Shown piece after piece: positions 24,249 to 31,490 of a stretch of DNA of 35,587 bases (positions are counted from its first letter, which is position 1; each line of letters opens with the position of its first letter). Source of the DNA: W0P28-013 sp963621145 (GTDB lineage Bacteria; Bacteroidota; Bacteroidia; Bacteroidales; Paludibacteraceae). The notes below the pieces were generated by a model that had not been told where the DNA came from, did not search any database, and saw nothing but the letters and a program-made list of their open reading frames with translations. The stretch is from contig CAVFDI010000011.1 of NCBI GenBank assembly GCA_963621145.1, positions 1 through 35,587 of the forward strand, written 5' to 3'. Both the position numbers and the translations under genes were made by a program.

Positions 24249-24680
24249 ATGAAAAAATTTTGGAAGATTATTGGCATTCTGTTTTTGGTGGGAATTTTGA
24301 TGATTGGCATTGTGTAGTGGTTTTCGCGCACAAGCAATCAGTGGTGTGCTGTAACTGTGGGCGATTTTGCCGATGCGCTGTGCGAATATGGTTTCATCGA
24401 TGCCATTTACCTGATTGGCGGCAACGAATCGGGCTTCTACCGCGCGTCCGATGGCACTCCGCATTTTTCCGAAAAAGCCGTCGAATATCGTACCGACAAA
24501 CACCACGGCATTGCGCCTTGGCTGGTTATTAAAAAGAAGGCAATTTAGCATAAGAAGGCGAAAAAAGCAGGTAAACGCAGAGGCTGGAAAATCTTTTCCT
24601 TGACAATTGCGGTGGTGGTTGTGGCTGTGTTCAAAGCAAAAGTTTTTGCCAAATTAGGTAACGAAATTGCGCCAAATTAG
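24249..24680 (+). pseudogene. Decayed membrane-anchored protein with two in-frame stops
   Basis: An ATG at 24249 opens a signal or membrane helix (MKKFWKIIGILFLVGILMIGIV) that stops at TAG 24315. The same frame then continues as a sensible domain, including FADALCEYGFIDAIYLIGGNE and GIAPWLVIKKK, to a second TAG at 24546. A lysine-rich tail with another hydrophobic stretch runs to TAG 24678. The middle part resembles the C-terminus of phosphodiester glycosidase (NAGPA-like) proteins, so I infer internal deletion plus point mutations. A 14-bp direct repeat (GCCAAATTAGGTAA at 24648 and 24671) lies in the tail. TAG recoding is unlikely, because lplA and rsfS end in TAG. Confidence 0.55.
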
Positions 24681-24771
24681 GTAAATCAAACCTAAATTCG
24701 GTCATTTATGCGATTTTTGGCTGTATTGCGAACACTATCATGCCACAAAAAATCACATTCTCTTCGTACTT
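24681..24771. other. Spacer with no visible feature
   Basis: This short AT-rich stretch lies between the decayed gene and the terminator-promoter element of the glycosylase gene. No gene or repeat is recognised. Confidence 0.5.
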
Positions 24772-24778
24772 AAAAAAT

Positions 24779-24805
24779 TGCGCTTGGTTTCCGAGCGCAT
24801 TTTTT
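24779..24805 (+). terminator. Hairpin plus T-tract fused to the tag promoter
   Basis: TGCGCT (24779-24784) pairs with AGCGCA (24794-24799), extended by an inner GG/CC, followed by six T. A run of A before the stem could make it work in both directions. The -7 box of the next gene begins at 24807. Confidence 0.8.
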
Positions 24806-24806
24806 G

Positions 24807-24814
24807 TATTTTTG
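24807..24814 (+). promoter_or_regulatory. -7 box TATTTTTG directly before tag
   Basis: TATTTTTG ends only 4 bp before the ATG at 24819. A TTG at 24784-24786, inside the terminator stem-loop, is 20 bp upstream. Initiation here would give an essentially leaderless mRNA. Confidence 0.6.
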
Positions 24815-24818
24815 CAGC

Positions 24819-25382
24819 ATGAATTCCGAACAACAAATCCATCGTTGCCACTGGTGCAATCTGCAAAATCCGCTCTATGTGGCGTATCACGACCGCGAAT
24901 GGGGCGTGCCTGTGCATGACGACCAACAACTTTTCGAAATGCTCATTTTGGAGAGTTTTCAGGCGGGACTGTCGTGGGAGTGCATTCTGAACAAACGCGA
25001 GGCTTTTCGGCGTGCGTTCGATGGGTTCGACTGTGCCACCGTGGCTGCCTACGACGACGCAAAAATCGATGCTCTCCGTCACGATGCCACCATCGTGCGC
25101 AATCGGCAAAAAATTGCTGCAGCCGTGCAAAATGCGCAAATCTTCCTCAAAATTCAGCAAGAATTCGGCTCGTTCGATCGTTACATTTGGCATTTTAGCA
25201 ACTACAAAACCATAGTCGAGTGCGGCCCAACTTCGTCGCCACTGTCCGACGCCATCTCGGCCGACCTGCGACGGCGCGGTATGAAATTTGTCGGCACTAC
25301 CATTATCTACGCCTTTTTGCAAGCCATTGGCATAGTTTGGGCGCACGAAAAAGAGTGCTTTTGTGCCAAATTTGAAAATTGA
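24819..25382 (+). CDS. tag: DNA-3-methyladenine glycosylase I
   Basis: This 187-residue base-excision enzyme removes 3-methyladenine from alkylated DNA. The opening HRCHWCNLQNPLYVAYHDREWGVP carries the TagI zinc ligand Cys and the conserved YHD-EWG motif. ESFQAGLSWECILNKREAFRRAFDGFD follows, and GMKFVGTTIIYAFLQAIGIV forms the helix-hairpin-helix-like region. The final Cys-x-Cys (KECFCAK) with the N-terminal Cys and a His completes the expected zinc site. Length is typical. The ATG at 24819 is the only start that keeps the conserved N-terminus in reach. It lies 4 bp after the -7 box, so a leaderless transcript is predicted. Confidence 0.95.
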   Translation: MNSEQQIHRCHWCNLQNPLYVAYHDREWGVPVHDDQQLFEMLILESFQAGLSWECILNKREAFRRAFDGFDCATVAAYDDAKIDALRHDATIVRNRQKIAAAVQNAQIFLKIQQEFGSFDRYIWHFSNYKTIVECGPTSSPLSDAISADLRRRGMKFVGTTIIYAFLQAIGIVWAHEKECFCAKFEN

Positions 25383-25401
25383 AATTTAATTCGTAACTTT
25401 G
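25371..25401 (+). promoter_or_regulatory. rsfS promoter
   Basis: TTTG (25371-25374, inside the end of tag) and TAACTTTG (25394-25401) are 19 bp apart. The leader is about 35 nt. Confidence 0.75.
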
Positions 25402-25441
25402 CAGGTTAAATGTTTTTACCGAAAATTGTACTTTTCACGCT

Positions 25442-25801
25442 ATGAAAAAAGACGAAAAAACGCTGATCGACGCTATTGTGGCAGGCATGCAGGACAAAAA
25501 AGCCCATCGCATTGTGGTGGTCGACATGACAAAACTCGATGCCCCATGCCAATATTTTGTGATTTGCGAAGGCGATTCGAACACGCATGTTACCTCCATC
25601 GCGCTGAATCTGAAAGACTATGTGCGCGAACACGCTGGTCAAAAGCCTTATGCCACCGATGGCTTCGAAAATGCGCAGTGGATTGCGCTCGACTATGGCA
25701 CTACCATTGTCCACATTTTCCAACGCGATGCCCGCGCCTTCTACGACATAGAACACCTCTGGGCCGATGCCAAAATTAAAGAATACGAAGACCTTGACTA
25801 G
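25442..25801 (+). CDS. rsfS: Ribosome silencing factor RsfS
   Basis: This 119-residue protein of the RsfS/DUF143 family binds ribosomal protein uL14 and blocks subunit joining during nutrient stress. The typical sequence is present: VVVDMTKLDAPCQYFVICEGDSNTHV, then WIALDYGTTIVHIFQRDARAFYDIEHLWADA. Length is normal. It starts a plus-strand run with ftsH, cdsA, psd and a CPBP protease. A -7 box lies just after the upstream tag gene. The stop is followed within 6 bp by a copy of the AATTAAGAATTTTG element. Confidence 0.95.
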   Translation: MKKDEKTLIDAIVAGMQDKKAHRIVVVDMTKLDAPCQYFVICEGDSNTHVTSIALNLKDYVREHAGQKPYATDGFENAQWIALDYGTTIVHIFQRDARAFYDIEHLWADAKIKEYEDLD

Positions 25802-25806
25802 TGGCT

Positions 25807-25820
25807 AATTAAGAATTTTG
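25807..25820 (+). repeat. Partial copy of the 27-bp stop-proximal element
   Basis: AATTAAGAATTTTG matches the first 14 bp of the 27-bp element. It starts 6 nt after the rsfS stop, in the same orientation to the gene as the two full copies. Confidence 0.6.
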
Positions 25821-25858
25821 CAGTAAGCGAGCAAGAGTAAAAAACAACAAACTGCAAA

Positions 25859-25887
25859 GAATACGGACGCACGCGGCGCGTCCCTAC
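25859..25887. repeat. Dispersed palindrome GGACGC...GCGTCC, copy 2
   Basis: GGACGC (25865-25870) pairs with GCGTCC (25878-25883) around ACGCGGC. It aligns with the block at 11658-11686 and stands out as GC-rich in an AT-rich gap. Confidence 0.6.
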
Positions 25888-25891
25888 TAGG

Positions 25892-25912
25892 AATTAGAAA
25901 TCAGAAACCAGA
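25892..25912. repeat. Heptad array (AATTAGA type) before ftsH
   Basis: Units AATTAGA, AATCAGA, AACCAGA end 8 bp before the ftsH ATG. Confidence 0.7.
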
Positions 25913-25920
25913 ATTTTTTT

Positions 25921-27942
25921 ATGGATAGCCAACCACAACAACCCAACCCAAAGCAGAACAACCCAAAGCAGTTTAAGCCAAAATTCAATTTTTATTGGAT
26001 CTATTTGGCGATTGGCATATTTTTCATCGTTGTTTGGATGTCGGACGGACACGGCTCGGCGCGCGAACTGCCATTCTCCGAATTTGAGCAGGCACTGCGT
26101 GGCGGTTGTGTCGAAGAGATGGTGATAGATGCGCGACAAAAGACCATTGAAGCCGCCATTGCACCACGTTGCGCCGAGGAATTGCTCGGTCAGCAGGTCG
26201 AAGCAAACGCCATGGCACCACGCATCGAGACCTCTTTTGGCTCTATCGATGCGCTGTCGGAACTAGTCGCTGAGGTGCAGAAAGAGGGGCAATTCAAAGG
26301 CAAAATCTCGTACGAAGAGAGCAGCGATTATCTAGAATTGTTCCTCTATTCGGTGCTGCCATTTCTCCTGTTGATCTTGTTTTTCGTCTTTATGAATCGC
26401 CGCATGGCTGGTGGCGCTGGTGGCGGCATTTTCAGCGTTGGCAAGTCGAAAGCGCAACTTTTCGACAAGGACGATAAGAACAAAAACAAAGTCACTTTCA
26501 AAGATGTGGCGGGCCTCGAAGGCGCAAAACAAGAGGTCGAGGAGATTGTCTCGTTCCTCAAAAATCCGAAGAAATATACTTCGCTTGGTGGCAAAATTCC
26601 GAAAGGTGCGCTGCTTGTTGGTCCTCCGGGAACGGGAAAAACGTTGCTGGCCAAAGCCGTCGCAGGCGAAGCCGATGTGCCATTTTTCACCATGTCGGGT
26701 AGCGATTTTGTAGAGATGTTCGTGGGCGTTGGTGCAAGCCGTGTGCGCGATCTCTTCCGCCAAGCCAAAGAAAAAGCGCCTTGCATTGTTTTCATCGACG
26801 AGATTGATGCCGTGGGGCGCGCCAGAGCCAACTCCACACGCATGGGCGGCAACGACGAACGCGAAAGCACTCTGAATCAGTTGCTTACCGAAATGGACGG
26901 CTTCGGAACCAACAGCGGCGTGATAGTGCTTGCCGCCACCAACCGCGCCGACATTCTCGACAAAGCATTGCTGCGTGCAGGTCGTTTCGATCGTCAAATT
27001 CATGTGGAACTGCCCGATATGCACGAGCGCAAAGCCATTTTCGAAGTTCACATGCGCCCGCTGAAACTCGATCAAAGCGTCGATATTGATTTCTTGGCAC
27101 GTCAAACGCCAGGTTTCTCGGGAGCCGACATTGCCAACGTGTGCAACGAGGCCGCGCTCATTGCCGCTCGCCACGACAAAAAGATGGTCGACAAGCAAGA
27201 TTTTCTCGATGCAGTCGACAGAATTATCGGAGGATTGGAGAAAAAATCGAAAATTCTCACCAAAGAGGAAAAACGCAATATTGCCTATCACGAAGCGGGA
27301 CACGCCACCATCAGTTGGCTGCTGCGCTATGGCAATCCGCTGGTGAAAGTTACCATTGTGCCGCGCGGCGAGGCGTTGGGTGCTGCGTGGTATCTGCCCG
27401 AAGAGCGCCAACTCACTTCGGCTGAACATATTTTGGACGACATCTGCTCGCTACTTGGCGGGCGCGCTGCCGAGGAATTGTTCTTCGGAACGCTCGACAC
27501 TGGCGCTATAAACGACCTTGAGCGCGCCACCAAAAAAGCCTATGCCATGGTTGCCTATTTCGGCATGAGCGACAAATTGTCGAACATCAGTTACTACGAT
27601 TCGACGGGGCAAGCCGACTATGGTTTCACAAAACCTTACAGCGAAAAAACAGCGGAACTGATTGATAGTGAGGCAAAAAAGATAATTGCCGAACAGTACG
27701 AACGCGCTAAAAAGATTTTGAAAGAGCATCAGGCGCAGCACAACGAGTTGGCGCAAATTCTGCTCGATCGCGAGGTGCTTTTCACCGAAGATGTAGAAAA
27801 AGTGCTTGGCAAACGCCCGTGGGCTAGTCGCGTCGACGAACTGCTGCACGAGGACGAAAAACCAGCTACCGACGAGACAGAACAAAATCCTGCCGAAGGT
27901 AGCGAAGAATTGCCAAAAGACGAATCAGCCACAAAAGAATAA
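25921..27942 (+). CDS. ftsH: ATP-dependent zinc metalloprotease FtsH
   Basis: This 673-residue inner-membrane protease removes unassembled or damaged membrane proteins and some short-lived regulators. A Pro/Gln-rich N-terminus precedes the first helix (about residues 23-40). A periplasmic domain of about 100 residues and a second helix (about 140-158) follow. The AAA core has Walker A GPPGTGKT (234-241), Walker B IVFIDEID and an arginine-finger region. The zinc site HEAGH is at 457-461, with the third ligand in the region of TLDTGAINDLERA. A Glu-rich tail ends the protein. cdsA starts 5 bp after its stop, so they are co-transcribed. Confidence 0.98.
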   Translation: MDSQPQQPNPKQNNPKQFKPKFNFYWIYLAIGIFFIVVWMSDGHGSARELPFSEFEQALRGGCVEEMVIDARQKTIEAAIAPRCAEELLGQQVEANAMAPRIETSFGSIDALSELVAEVQKEGQFKGKISYEESSDYLELFLYSVLPFLLLILFFVFMNRRMAGGAGGGIFSVGKSKAQLFDKDDKNKNKVTFKDVAGLEGAKQEVEEIVSFLKNPKKYTSLGGKIPKGALLVGPPGTGKTLLAKAVAGEADVPFFTMSGSDFVEMFVGVGASRVRDLFRQAKEKAPCIVFIDEIDAVGRARANSTRMGGNDERESTLNQLLTEMDGFGTNSGVIVLAATNRADILDKALLRAGRFDRQIHVELPDMHERKAIFEVHMRPLKLDQSVDIDFLARQTPGFSGADIANVCNEAALIAARHDKKMVDKQDFLDAVDRIIGGLEKKSKILTKEEKRNIAYHEAGHATISWLLRYGNPLVKVTIVPRGEALGAAWYLPEERQLTSAEHILDDICSLLGGRAAEELFFGTLDTGAINDLERATKKAYAMVAYFGMSDKLSNISYYDSTGQADYGFTKPYSEKTAELIDSEAKKIIAEQYERAKKILKEHQAQHNELAQILLDREVLFTEDVEKVLGKRPWASRVDELLHEDEKPATDETEQNPAEGSEELPKDESATKE

Positions 27943-27946
27943 AACA

Positions 27947-28810
27947 ATGAATCTGAAAAAAATCGCCATTCGCACTGCATCGGGTGCCGTGCTGGTATCT
28001 GTGTTGGTGGCTTCCATTCTCATTAGTGAGTGGACTTTTCTAGTGTTGGCCATCGTCATCTCATCGCTTGGGCTGAAAGAGTTTCATCACATTACGCATG
28101 CCTATCAGCGCATCGAGGTGAAACGAGGAACAGCCATTGCAGCCAACATTCTGTTGCAGGTGGGCGCATTTTGTCATGCATTTTCCGCCGAAATTCTGCA
28201 AACGCTCGAAATCACCAAAACTTTGCCCGATTTCATCTATTTTGCGCCCTACGCGCTGATGATTATCGTCACCATGGTGGCAGAACTGTTTCGTCGTGCC
28301 ACACGACCACTGCACAATTTGGCCTATTTTGTGCTTGGACAGGTGTTTGTGGCGGTGCCAATAGCCACGCTCTACGGCATTTTGGCTTGGCACAACGAGT
28401 GGCATCCGCAACTGCTTTTGGCTATTTTCATCATCATCTGGACAAATGATACTTTCGCTTACCTTGTTGGCAGCGCCATTGGTCAGCACCATCTGCTGAA
28501 ACACGTTTCGCCACACAAGTCGTGGGAAGGATTTGCAGGCGGTGCAGTGTTTGCTATGCTCGTTGGTGTGCTTTTTAACTACATACATTTTGCCAAAGAG
28601 GCGAACCTCTGCCTGTGGCAATGGCTGGTTTTTGCTGCTCTTGTAGTAATTTTCGGTACACTTGGCGATCTGATGGAGAGCTTGCTGAAACGCTCGGTTG
28701 GCAAAAAAGATTCGGGCAACATCATTCCTGGGCATGGCGGCATTCTCGACCGTTTCGATAGTCTGATGTTGGCAGGGCCGATCATCTATCTTTACTTAAT
28801 GTTTTTGTGA
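27947..28810 (+). CDS. cdsA: Phosphatidate cytidylyltransferase
   Basis: This 287-residue inner-membrane enzyme makes CDP-diacylglycerol from phosphatidate and CTP, the branch point for phosphatidylethanolamine and acidic phospholipids. Several helices lead to the family signature VGKKDSGNIIPGHGGILDR near residues 255-273, with the preceding GTLGDLMESLLKRS. The ATG at 27947 lies 4 bp after the ftsH stop; a longer frame runs back into ftsH and is spurious. The psd gene, which acts two steps later in the same pathway, follows after a gap of about 150 bp carrying heptad arrays. Confidence 0.96.
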   Translation: MNLKKIAIRTASGAVLVSVLVASILISEWTFLVLAIVISSLGLKEFHHITHAYQRIEVKRGTAIAANILLQVGAFCHAFSAEILQTLEITKTLPDFIYFAPYALMIIVTMVAELFRRATRPLHNLAYFVLGQVFVAVPIATLYGILAWHNEWHPQLLLAIFIIIWTNDTFAYLVGSAIGQHHLLKHVSPHKSWEGFAGGAVFAMLVGVLFNYIHFAKEANLCLWQWLVFAALVVIFGTLGDLMESLLKRSVGKKDSGNIIPGHGGILDRFDSLMLAGPIIYLYLMFL

Positions 28811-28856
28811 TAACACGCTTTTCAGCGCTTGCAGTTGGGCTGTTGAGCTACGAAAC

Positions 28857-28877
28857 AAATTAAGAATTATGAAATAA
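28857..28877 (+). repeat. Diverged copy of the 27-bp element
   Basis: Heptads AAATTAA, GAATTAT, GAAATAA match the 27-bp element at about 20 of 22 positions. It lies about 47 nt after the cdsA stop in the same orientation. Confidence 0.5.
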
Positions 28878-28925
28878 GAGGAGCCAGCGTTCGCTACTCA
28901 CTTCTAATTTTTTACTAAAAACGTC

Positions 28926-28953
28926 TTTATTCTTTACTCCTTACTCTTTATTC
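28926..28953. repeat. Heptad array (TTTATTC/TTTACTC)
   Basis: Four units: TTTATTC, TTTACTC, CTTACTC, TTTATTC, ending 7 bp before the psd ATG. Confidence 0.9.
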
Positions 28954-28960
28954 AAAAAAA

Positions 28961-29719
28961 ATGACCGACAAAAAGTTCAAAAAATCGGCTGGCAAACGCC
29001 GTCGTTTTCGCCGTTTGAAGATTCACAAAGAGGGTTACGCCATTTTGCTGACACTGTTGGCATTGTTGGTGGTGCTGAATGTCATCTCCTATTTTCAAGC
29101 CTCCGATCAGCCTTGGTTTGTGGCAAATCTGATAATTTCTATTTTGGTTTTTGCCTTTTTCACCTACTTTTTCCGCAATCCAAGTCGCGAGGTGCTGATA
29201 GACGATATCAACCTTGTGATGGCTCCTGCCGATGGGCGCATTGTGGTGATTGAACCAACCGAAGAGTTCGAATGTTTTGGTGGCGAAAGGCGCATTCAGG
29301 TCTCCATTTTCATGTCGGTTTTTAGTGTGCATGCCAACTGGGTGCCGATTGATGGCACGGTAACCTATGTGAAACATCATAGCGGTCGCCACATGGGTGC
29401 CTATCTGCCCAAATCGAGCAGCGAAAACGAGCGTTCGAGCATTGTTATCGAAACGGAATCGAAACAGCGCATTCTGGTGCGACAAATTGCTGGTGCGCTG
29501 GCACGTCGCATTGTAACCTATTGTGCGCCAAATCATGCTTGCCATGTGAACGAACATCTCGGATTTATCAAGTTTGGCTCGCGTGTCGATCTATTTTTGC
29601 CCGAAGGTTCGAAGATTTTCGTTGAATTGGGCGAGAAAACGCGCGGCAACGAAACCATCATTGCTCGTCTGCCCGAGGTTGAGGCGAAATCTGAAGTAGA
29701 AAACGATGCCGAAAAATAG
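28961..29719 (+). CDS. psd: Phosphatidylserine decarboxylase
   Basis: This 252-residue enzyme converts phosphatidylserine to phosphatidylethanolamine. A basic N-terminus and two membrane helices (about 25-45 and 52-71) anchor it. The catalytic part has APADGRI (Asp91), the conserved His in FSVHANWVPIDG (His124) and the self-cleavage site KFGSRVD (Gly206-Ser207). Cleavage there generates the pyruvoyl cofactor. This short type with a GS site is usual in Bacteroidota. The last 14 bp overlap the next gene. A phosphatidylserine synthase is not in the window. Confidence 0.95.
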   Translation: MTDKKFKKSAGKRRRFRRLKIHKEGYAILLTLLALLVVLNVISYFQASDQPWFVANLIISILVFAFFTYFFRNPSREVLIDDINLVMAPADGRIVVIEPTEEFECFGGERRIQVSIFMSVFSVHANWVPIDGTVTYVKHHSGRHMGAYLPKSSSENERSSIVIETESKQRILVRQIAGALARRIVTYCAPNHACHVNEHLGFIKFGSRVDLFLPEGSKIFVELGEKTRGNETIIARLPEVEAKSEVENDAEK

Positions 29720-30554
29720 TCGCGCCAAATCGCCTTGGGTGCGCTTGGCTTGGTTGGCATTTTTTGCGCTGATTGGGCTTTTCGTCTGCTCGCTGGCACT
29801 ATCTATTGTAACCTATTTTGCTGGCAACGTGAGCATTGCCACGCAGCGCTGGTTTGTGATGCTGCAAACGCTGCTTATTTTTGCCGTTCCAGCCATCATT
29901 TTCTTCTATCTTTATGGCGATAAAAACGCTTTCACACTTCGGCATACAGGTTGGCGCGTGTGGATTATCGCTCTTGTGCTGATGCCATTGGCGCTGCCTG
30001 CGGTCAATTTCACAAAGTGGCTGAACGAAATGCTCTCGCTGCCCGACGCACTTAGCGCCATTGAGCAGTGGATGCAGCAGATGGAGGAGGCGAGCAACCA
30101 ACTCACGGCGCAGCTTCTTCAGACCGAAAATCGTGGCGAAATTGTCATGAACCTTGTGGCGATGGCGCTTGTGCCTGCCGTTTCGGAAGAACTATTTTTC
30201 CGTGGCGCATTGCAACGCACACTCACTCAAAAGATGAACGCGCACGCCGCCATCTGGCTCACTGCCATCATTTTCAGCGCAGCACATTTGCAATTCTACG
30301 GATTCATTCCGCGCATGTTGTTGGGAGCGGCTTTGGGCTATCTTTTCTGGTATTCGGGCAGCATTTGGACTAGCATTTTGGCACATTTCGTAAACAATGC
30401 CGCCACAATTCTTCTTTTCGAGAAAGATTTGCCATTTTTCGACGCTGAATCGATAGGAACAATGGAGACTTGGTGGGTAGGAATGGCGAGTCTTGCGCTT
30501 GTCGTGGCAATGGTGTGGTCGCTTTCACGCCTTGCTTCGACGAAAAAGAAATGA
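29706..30554 (+). CDS. CPBP-family intramembrane metalloprotease
   Basis: This 282-residue polytopic membrane protein has about seven helices. The CPBP (Abi/Rce1-like) motifs are complete: SEELFFRGALQ with Glu161, Glu162 and Arg166, then FSAAHLQF with His194, then LAHFVNNA with His227 and Asn. These residues hold the catalytic metal in the related CAAX proteases. The substrate is unknown in bacteria of this group. The ATG overlaps the end of psd by 14 bp, suggesting coupled translation. The 3' end overlaps the convergent flippase-like gene by 30 bp. Confidence 0.92.
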   Translation: MPKNSRAKSPWVRLAWLAFFALIGLFVCSLALSIVTYFAGNVSIATQRWFVMLQTLLIFAVPAIIFFYLYGDKNAFTLRHTGWRVWIIALVLMPLALPAVNFTKWLNEMLSLPDALSAIEQWMQQMEEASNQLTAQLLQTENRGEIVMNLVAMALVPAVSEELFFRGALQRTLTQKMNAHAAIWLTAIIFSAAHLQFYGFIPRMLLGAALGYLFWYSGSIWTSILAHFVNNAATILLFEKDLPFFDAESIGTMETWWVGMASLALVVAMVWSLSRLASTKKK

Positions 30555-31487
30555 GCCAACCAACATCGGCACGCAGTAGTTCACTATCCACAAAAGCACG
30601 CTAGCGAACGCCATACCAGCCTCATTTTCCGAGAAGGCTGATAATACCACAATGGCATACGATCCGCGCACCACGGCCTCGCTAAAGGCAAAAGATGGCG
30701 TGTAGGTAACCAACAGGTAGATGGTTGGAATGGTAACTAACGCTTCGAGTGGTGTGAGCGCTACGTCCATAAACAGAAGCATGGCGTAGAGTTGCGTAGA
30801 AAACACCGCAAAACGCACTGCCGACAGCGCAAAAACTTGCCAAACATCGCGTAGCGAGAGATGTGCCAATCCATCGCCTAGCAGGTGCAACCAACGATGC
30901 TTGCTGCGTTGCAACCATTCGGCCCAACGTCCGTAACACGCCACCGACACGCCCGCAAGCGCCACCACAGCCAACGCTGCTACCACAAACAGCAGCAACG
31001 ATGTGCGCGACGCCGACAATACAAAATCGGGCTGCGCAATGACTGCGTAAAACACCGCAGCAACCAATCCAAAAAGTGTGATGACAGTAGTCTGTGCCAC
31101 GCTACCAACGCAGCCAAGAGCCATGGCAGGAGCGGCATTTTCGCCTCGCAAAAGCATGGCGCGCGTTGGAAAATCGCCCAAACGATTTGGCGTGAAGAAT
31201 GCGCCCGTTTGTCCTACCAAAACCGATTTCAGCGCGTAACGAAACGAAATGGGTTGCAGTCCAGAAACCAACTTGCGCCATTTGGCAGCTTCCAGACCGA
31301 TATTCAGCGGAAGAAGCACGAAAACCGCCGCCAAATAGCCATATTGCGACGCCCCAGCCTCCGCAAAATGGCGCGACAGCGCCTCATAGTCATCGAACGT
31401 CACCAATTTGTATATCAAAAAGGCGTAGGCCGATGCCAAAATCACCCATTTCAGGGTGGTGAAGATATTTTTTGCAGAAAGGGTCAA
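30525..31487 (-). CDS. Lysylphosphatidylglycerol synthase/flippase-type membrane protein (UPF0104-like)
   Basis: This 320-residue membrane protein has about eight helices and matches the UPF0104/LPG-synthase transmembrane family. Family features include TGAFFTPNRLGDFPTRAMLL near residue 95 and a late YTPSFAFSEAVVRGSYAIV. Relatives move lipids or lipid-linked molecules, but this member lacks the cytoplasmic aminoacyl-transferase domain, so I infer a lipid transport role only. No ATG exists before residue 110. The start is a TTG at 31487, 3 bp after the acyltransferase stop, which implies translational coupling to that gene. Confidence 0.85.
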   Translation of the reverse strand: MTLSAKNIFTTLKWVILASAYAFLIYKLVTFDDYEALSRHFAEAGASQYGYLAAVFVLLPLNIGLEAAKWRKLVSGLQPISFRYALKSVLVGQTGAFFTPNRLGDFPTRAMLLRGENAAPAMALGCVGSVAQTTVITLFGLVAAVFYAVIAQPDFVLSASRTSLLLFVVAALAVVALAGVSVACYGRWAEWLQRSKHRWLHLLGDGLAHLSLRDVWQVFALSAVRFAVFSTQLYAMLLFMDVALTPLEALVTIPTIYLLVTYTPSFAFSEAVVRGSYAIVVLSAFSENEAGMAFASVLLWIVNYCVPMLVGSFLFRRSKA

Positions 31488-31490
31488 AAG

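Noticed and set aside
24249..24680. TAG stop-codon recoding
   Set aside because: Intact genes such as lplA and rsfS use TAG as their stop, so general recoding is not supported.
24013..24680. Integrated element at tRNA-Ala
   Set aside because: No duplicate of the tRNA 3' end and no integrase are seen downstream.
26332..27429. A 365-codon minus-strand frame
   Set aside because: It is antisense to ftsH within the AAA and protease domains.
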